DNA of 64,000 nucleotides from Heliocidaris tuberculata (taxonomy: Eukaryota; Echinodermata; Echinoidea; Camarodonta; Echinometridae). The notes under the pieces were generated by a model. That model saw nothing but the letters and a program-made list of their open reading frames with translations, searched no databases and was not told the origin of the DNA. The stretch is from contig CM046835.1 of NCBI GenBank assembly GCA_025618425.1, positions 19,003,374 through 19,067,373 of the forward strand. Reading direction: 5' to 3'. Shown piece by piece: positions 58,315 to 64,000 of this stretch. Made by a program: the position numbers and the translations under genes. Within the stretch, counting starts at the first letter, position 1, and the number at the start of each line of letters is the position of its first letter.

Positions 58315-59174
58315 CAAATGAACTTCCATTATGTGGAGTTTAATATTCTTTGGTAAATTAACCCATTGACTACTTAATTCTCTGATTCCCATAGGCTTAA
58401 TACTGGAGCTACCTGACTCCCGTATGCAGTGGGTTAAATTAATTCAATTTATAAGAAAAATATGTAGTTTGTAGAAAGTTCTTGACTCTAAAATGAAATA
58501 GTTACAATATTGAGAAATGATCTTTTATAATGTGTGTACCAATCCTGTAAATGCAATTAGGTAGATTAGTGAAGCATTTATCAATTAATTAGTGCAGCAA
58601 TCCTACAGAGTATAGTGGAGCGTGGGGGCTATCTTCCACAGGTGCTGTGGGGAATAGAGTTTATTTATAACTAAATTCGTAAGAAACTATTCCACTCCTA
58701 GCCTAGTTTTCAGTGTAGATTGTTGCAACTTGAATTTTTAATTGTGTCTGGAAATGAACAATTATATTTTCAAATGAACTTCTATTATGTGGAGTTTAAT
58801 ATTCTTTGGTAAATATAAGTAATTTGATTTAAAAGAAAAATGTGTAGTTTGTAGAAAGTTCTTGACTCTAAAATGAAATAGTTACAATATTGAGAAATGA
58901 TCTTTTATAATATGTGTACCAATCCTGTAAATGCAATTAGGTAGATAAGTGAAGCATTTATCAATTAGTTAGCCCAGCAATCCTCCTACAGAGTATAGTG
59001 GAGCATGGGGCTATCTTCCACAAGTGCTGTGGGGAATGAAGCCAGTTAACTGAATTATTGAATTATTTATAACAAATTTCGTTAGAAACTATTCCACTCC
59101 TAGCCTAGTTTTCAGTGTAGATTGTTGCAACTTGAATTTTTGTTTTTCATATGCACATGAACAATTATGTTTTT
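58315..59174 (+). repeat. Tandem segmental duplication, two copies
   Basis: Copy 1 (58315-58770) and copy 2 (58771-59174) share long runs, such as AGAAAGTTCTTGACTCTAAA, AGCATTTATCAATTA and CACTCCTAGCCTAGTTTTCA, at high identity. Copy 1 carries an 80-bp TTAA element that copy 2 lacks. Confidence 0.93.
58358..58437. mobile_element. 80-bp TTAA element, family D, copy 3
   Basis: TTAA-CCCATTGACTAC to GTATGCAGTGGG-TTAA, 80 bp. It sits in the first of the two tandem duplicates. The second has GGTAAATATAAGTAATTTG at the matching place, close to an empty site. Confidence 0.85.
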
Positions 59175-61185
59175 AGTGGTAATGGTCTATCGGTCGAAAT
59201 TATTAAACATAATTCATCAAGCTGTGAATACATTCCTTGAATAAACAAAAATTTCTCATTCAGGCAAATTATACATGTACATGGCTCTTAGCTTACAAGT
59301 TTTAATTGTCAACTACATTCATGTCTCCTCATCTTCCAAAATGTTGAGGGCTGTGGTTTCTGATGGCTGATTAGATTTTCTTGAATGTTCACTTTCGCTC
59401 TTACTTTGTCAGATACCTTATCCCTAATACTCTGGTCTGGTCACCCCCGCAGAAAGTGGGATTAAATGTTCGTGGAAATGAGAAATTGGAACATGTTGAT
59501 TTTTCAGCTTGATCCTTTTAGCACTTGGAAGGGGGACAGAATCTCCTTCAAGGTTCCAATTGAAATTTGAACCGTTTCTTGAACTACATGGAGTAGTATG
59601 TCAGGGAACATTCAAGTACTTGTACAGAACTTGAAGTCTGCAGGACAAACACCATAATGTAGGTCTAATGTGATGAGAGCCAGAAGATGTTTACTCTATG
59701 TAAAAATATTAAAAGCTAATACCCTTCTGGTTCTCAACAGACAGTATAAAGAAAATGAGACTTGTGGACCTTGATCTTGTCTTGTAGATTCCAAATATAA
59801 TGCTGTGTATACCTGGAACAAATGTTTTAAAATAAGGTTTACAGAAAAAAAAAATTCAAAATGTAACTGAAAAATGTAAAATATAACAGGGAAGTAGAGG
59901 AAAAAATATCTTTGCTAAATGGGGTGGTGCAGTAGTATAGGCCCTCTGGTTTCTTAAAGGAAGGTTTTCACGGGGCAGTTCGTCTGATCATTTATCTTGT
60001 TGTTTATATTTTACTCACATTATTCTTTGTGTATATGGAATGGCCATAGGTTGGCAACGCTCCACATGACATTCGCATATACGTTGTGAGAACTATGCAC
60101 AGACTGGTTTATGGCTCCATTGTTGCGACACATTCTGACCACTTTTTTGACATTTGCATCCTTCACAAATCATTCGCGTGCCCTGTGAAAACCTACTTTC
60201 ACTACAAACATGTACTTGCTTTCATAGCAGTTAGGTCAAATAGAACCATCATCATCATTGTCATCATGATGATCATCAGTGCCATTTTTACTAGTGATGT
60301 GGATTAGCTGCCCTATAAATAAGCCCCATATCAGCAAGGTGTGGTAACCAGTCAAGACAGGTTGGTTTCTACAGGATGATGAGTTGCTTAGCAACTGCAT
60401 CTGATGATCTCTATACCGGTATAATCAATTCTCATTGTAATATTCATCCCTATTTGATTGGTTTTGTGCATATAATGAGATGTTAATTAGTCTGGGGAAC
60501 TGGTGATGAGCTGACTCGGGCAAGGAAATTGAAACATTGTTCTTAAATAATTAAATTGAAATTGACAGTCTGTATTGGCACATGCTTTGTATGGAGGCTT
60601 GAAATGAACAACATTTTTGGCATTTATGGAATGCACGCAATGCCTATCAGAAGAGAGATGGAGAAAAGGCAAACATTTAGAAGTTCATTTTAACAATTTA
60701 AATTGGTACCATTTTCAAAGTGATAAATGCCTCTATCTTGTATATATTTTTGTGCAGCTACTTTTTCAATCACCCATTTGATTAGTTTCAAACTAAAAAG
60801 CATTTTACCAAAAGCAAATTCATAATTCCTGATTATAGACTGGGTGTCATAAATCTGTGTGGGGTCTATTCCCTAAAAGATTTTGATATTCAACTATATT
60901 TTGCATTATAAGGTGTAAAGAGATTGAGTTGAGCTATTATGCAAATTAACTGAAAGAAAAGGAGATATTCAGTGAACCAAATGCTGTCACAAGCTATGTA
61001 GTGATGTTTGATCTTGTTGGATAAGTTTTGTAGAGGAACCTAATCGAAGATGGATAAATTGAAAGCATGATTTGACTAGTAGGTAAATTATTGAATCCTG
61101 TGGAGAAATTCTAGGTTCTGAGAGCTTGATTTAGAGGCAAAGCAAAGCTATTTACCCATCCTGACAGTGCAAAGTGCATTGATTT
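59175..61185. other. Anonymous DNA, no supported gene
   Basis: Contains a CATCATCATCATTGTCATCA run at 60248. No exon or RNA is supported. Confidence 0.5.
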
Positions 61186-61460
61186 TTTGGGGGTTTTTTT
61201 TTTTTTTTTTTTTTTTTTTTGGGGGGGGAGGAGGGTGTAATTTCAATAAGTTTATGGCATTTTAGATTTGAAAGAACCCCCCGCCAAAATGTAAGATGTT
61301 ATAATACACACATGCTCCCTGCCCCCCCCCCCCCCCCCCTCTGGTCAAATTTAGTTTGTATCTCAGAGATCTTCCAAATGTCTAAATTTGATAAACTTTT
61401 GATTGCTTTTTTATGTTTTATTGTATATTTAAGAGACACCATGTGCCGACCCCCCCCCCC
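61186..61460 (+). repeat. T-run plus G-run and two C-runs
   Basis: About 28 T then GGGGGGGG at 61193-61228, a C-run of about 18 at 61322-61339 and another at 61450-61460, all within 270 bp. Confidence 0.9.
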
Positions 61461-61557
61461 TTAAATAATCCCTTGACTAGCCTAACTCTGCAAGGCAAGT
61501 AGAGAAATGGCAGCTTAATTGTTTGCCTCTAATGTGGTTGATTGGATAGCGATGTAC

Positions 61558-62175
61558 AATGAGCATATCTACAGTAAGCCTCTGTCACCGTATTTATGAC
61601 CATGAAAACTCAGAAATGTTGCTGGTATTTATAGCTTTAAAACAAAAGTTGTCTGGACCTCCCATTTAGAGCTGAAGTTTAGCATAACAAAATATCTTTA
61701 AACTGATATAGGCAAGTGTAATAGGTAGATAAAAGAATGGTTGAACTGTATCCAGAGGTAACCATTAAGAAACAAGAAGGTACTAGGCAAGCTCGCCTAG
61801 TACCTCCTTGGAAACAGCGACTTGTTTGCCTGTATGTGTGGTTGACTGCAGGGATGGAATGATGATCACAGACAGGTCTCTGTCACTTTGTATCTGATCA
61901 TGAAACAGCTTGGATCTGTATGGAAATTATGATTTTCTGCTATGTATTTTTAATAGTTGTCTGAACCTTGCCTTCAGAGTTCAAGTTTACATGTATGTTG
62001 AGAGTTGTGGTACATTTCAGTTCATATGGGCCAAGTGAAATGGGAAGATAAAACAATAATCCAAGTGCATCTGGAGGTAAACATTGAGACACAGAAACAG
62101 CTAATGTATAGTTGAATGAATGGTATTGAATGATGAGCATAGACAGGTCTCTGTCACTGTGTATCTGGTCATGGT
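61558..62175 (+). repeat. Tandem repeat of about 270-300 bp, two units plus part
   Basis: The segment ATGAGCATAGACAGGTCTCT..GTCACTGTGTATCTGGTCATG recurs at 61558, 61860 and 62132 with divergence. The sequence between (GTTGTCTG.ACCT, AGTTCAAGTTTA, GATAAAA) also aligns. The first unit is longer because of an inserted palindrome. Confidence 0.8.
61778..61805. repeat. 11-bp perfect stem palindrome
   Basis: AGGTACTAGGC, loop AAGCTC, GCCTAGTACCT. Beyond one mismatch, CAAG and CTTG extend the stem. It is missing from the second repeat unit at the corresponding place. Confidence 0.88.
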
Positions 62176-62491
62176 AGACTGCTGATAATCAGGCCTGCGG
62201 GGAGGTGAATGCACAGTCACGTTGTCATCCTGTGTTGATGTTGTCTAAGGTTGCGCCAGTGTTCACCAAACCAAAAGTGATGCCATGTTTGATGGAAGAA
62301 GGTCTTTGCACTTTGATGGAGTGTTTCGATTTAATCGAGATGGAGGGATATCAGTGCAAAGTTTATGGTGCAGTCTTACCTCTTCAACCTCAATCAAAGG
62401 TTCATGATGCAATAATTATGAGAACAATATCTAAATTATTGTATGTGAGTTCTGTGTTCTGAAAATACTGTCATGCTAAGTACCTGCTTGC

Positions 62492-62907
62492 TTAACCCTT
62501 TCAGGCCAGGAATTAGTTAAGGGCTAAATTGATCACATTTTGTTCTTCAAATTGGCAACAATAATATTTTTCTTTTAGTGCTACATGGTTCTAATAAGAT
62601 GTAATATCTTGAAAACAATGTAAATGGTTAGGAACTTTGTTGAAAAGTTGAAAAAATTGCCAATTTCGATAAAAAAACAATGATTTTGAACCTCTCAATA
62701 TGTTGCCAATTTAAGGATTTTAAAGGTTATTCTCTTTTTAAAAATTCCTTGCCTCAAATGCAGTGTGGTAATACAGCAAAAATGGATACAGTGTGTGCAG
62801 AAATTTTTGCTCTTTCTACTCGTGCATCTGGTATAATTTTTAGAGCTCTGAATCAAAAGTTATTTAGCCAAACCACAAAATGTGGTCAATTGTCTCAAAA
62901 GGGTTAC
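62492..62907 (-). mobile_element. TTAA foldback element, family C, copy 4 (reverse)
   Basis: Starts TTAA-CCCTTTCAGGCCAGGAATT and ends GTCTCAAAAGGG-TTAC, so the right TTAA has one change. Orientation is opposite to the copies at 1133 and 19785. Length is 416 bp. Confidence 0.85.
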
Positions 62908-63196
62908 TCTCTACTGGCTTTGGTCAACTAATGGAACAAACAATGGACTGCCACAGTCAACTTGAGGCACGTGTACAGTGTGTATGTATCATGTACTCCA
63001 AATAATGTGGTAGCCTAGAGTTTCAAGGAATAGTAAATAAAGAGTTTTTAAAAAAGAGATGCATATTATGTGAAGTATCCAACTTGAAAACTCTTGTAAA
63101 ACACAATATATCTTGGCATGCAGATTTGGGGAATACTTTGATAGGTCTTCTAATAATAACTTGAAGACTGGGTGCAAAAAATAGCTTACAGAACCA
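62908..63196. other. Anonymous spacer
   Basis: Nothing recognised. Confidence 0.5.
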
Positions 63197-63252
63197 CAAA
63201 GTATATATATATTTTTTTTTTTTTTTTTTTTTAAATATATATATATATCTAT
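63197..63252. repeat. (TA)n / T-run / (TA)n block
   Basis: TATATATATAT, about 20 T, then AAATATATATATATAT. The TA blocks can pair as a hairpin. Confidence 0.92.
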
Positions 63253-63365
63253 TGAAACAAGTATTTCTACAATTAGGTTTCGTAATCTGTGTTATTTCTA
63301 AATGTAATAACTATGAGTTAGCTTTCATGTTACAGTTGTTATAGCTTGTAGGAAGAGGTGATGCT

Positions 63366-63635
63366 TACTGTATAAGCCATAAATTTTCGCGAATAGGACT
63401 AACCAGACTATTTCGCAAGTGGTTAAATTCGCAGTCTGAAAATTCTCAAATCTACAAACAGCGGTGATGATGTACTTTTGCAAAGCGAAGTGGTGAATTT
63501 CTGACCAGGAAACAACAAATTCAAACGACTTCTAATGTTGGAAATATTTTGGCGTGTTGTTAAATTCACGACCCACTCACGATTCGCGAAATTCGCGAAA
63601 ATAAAACCCCCACGAAATATATGGCGTATACAGTA
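63366..63635. mobile_element. Foldback element with TACTGTATAAG termini, copy 2
   Basis: TACTGTATAAGCCATAAATTTTCGCG at the left and CACGAAATATATGGCGTATACAGTA at the right, with inner ATTCGCGAAATTCGCGAAAA. It is 270 bp against 203 bp for the copy at 38720, which shares the ends and TTCGCG motifs. Confidence 0.78.
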
Positions 63636-63778
63636 TTGTATAGTATATTTTAGGCATTAAGTGGTTATGTTATAAAAATAAGAAGCACAAACTCAAGAAC
63701 ATAGAACTTTTTAGGAAGTCTCATGTTTTGCGTGTCTCCCTGTACAAGATCTCAACATAATTAGAAGTGTTTACATCA

Positions 63779-63940
63779 ATGGAAGCACCTTCATGCTACA
63801 ACAACATCCAGTCTGACAAGGACTACTCATCAATCATGGATGCACCAAGGCTGTGCCCCCTGAGCATGATGTGCTCTCATTATAAATTCATGGAATCGTA
63901 TCAGCCGCAGAACACCCTGGAGAGTATTTTAAAAATCTGA
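63779..63940 (+). CDS. Possible small or partial coding sequence at window edge
   Basis: An ATG opens a 53-codon frame, MEAPSCYNNIQSDKDYSSIM to ESYQPQNTLESILKI, ending at TGA. The composition is more protein-like than other short frames here. An overlapping frame with two stops reads GIVSAAEHPGEYFKNLKWSF and continues open to the window end as CEVQDDVIDNNMDL. The two frames cannot both be right. The patch may be a decayed coding sequence, perhaps of a transposable element, that runs past the window. No family is recognised. Confidence 0.25.
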   Translation: MEAPSCYNNIQSDKDYSSIMDAPRLCPLSMMCSHYKFMESYQPQNTLESILKI

Positions 63941-64000
63941 AATGGTCTTTTCCGTGGTGTGAAGTACAAGATGATGTCATTGACAACAACATGGACCTTA

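Noticed and set aside
63197..63252. Inverted TA blocks as a foldback element
   Set aside because: Simple (TA)n around a T-run pairs by composition alone and shows no unique termini.
1..64000. Autonomous piggyBac, mariner or other transposase gene
   Set aside because: I found no frame with transposase-like sequence. The coding remnants I recognise are the two LINE reverse transcriptase C-termini.

Overview
This looks like a stretch of animal nuclear DNA, not bacterial. It is AT-rich, has a 500-base run of N (an assembly gap), carries decayed LINEs and tRNA-derived SINEs, many foldback elements and long microsatellites, and has no dense open reading frames or operons. The repeat style (TTAA-flanked foldbacks, TACTGTATAAG foldbacks, a GTCCCCGCC-ended element with a TG run, nuclear-receptor-like AGGTCA repeats, frequent ACATGTA) suggests a marine invertebrate, most likely an echinoderm such as a sea urchin. 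That placement is inference from memory of repeat styles and was not tested.

Layout. 1-9.3 kb: anonymous DNA with two TTAA foldbacks, a very long GAA/GAG tract and a LINE tail. 9.3-14.2 kb: two 5'-truncated non-LTR retrotransposon ends on opposite strands, with a 47-nt candidate exon between them. 14.4-20.6 kb: a TTAA foldback, poly-G tracts, a tRNA-derived SINE abutting a foldback, a locally GC-rich block with a candidate 204-nt exon, and one foldback nested inside another copy of its own family. 21.9-22.4 kb: gap. 22.5-33 kb: mostly anonymous, with four or five foldbacks. 33.04 kb: the best coding exon candidate (90 nt). 35.5-37.8 kb: a 2.27-kb element with long inverted ends and repeated motifs beside its right end. 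38.7-40.8 kb: foldbacks and an element with a 147-bp tandem array. 42.7-47.8 kb: a second SINE, an element with AGGTCA direct repeats, and pyrimidine minisatellites. 49-64 kb: more TTAA foldbacks, two tandem segmental duplications, and a possibly coding patch at the right edge.

No complete gene can be supported. The three candidate exons on the + strand (12.6, 18.9 and 33.0 kb) could belong to one large gene with introns of tens of kb, but I do not recognise the protein. The 12.6 and 33.0 kb exons are not in compatible phase in their most protein-like frames, so they are not simply consecutive. What organises the window is its mobile DNA. At least five families of short inverted-repeat elements sit in TTAA targets, as expected of non-autonomous piggyBac-type transposons. 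Two local arrangements, a self-nested copy and an insertion present in only one of two tandem duplicates, show their target sites directly.
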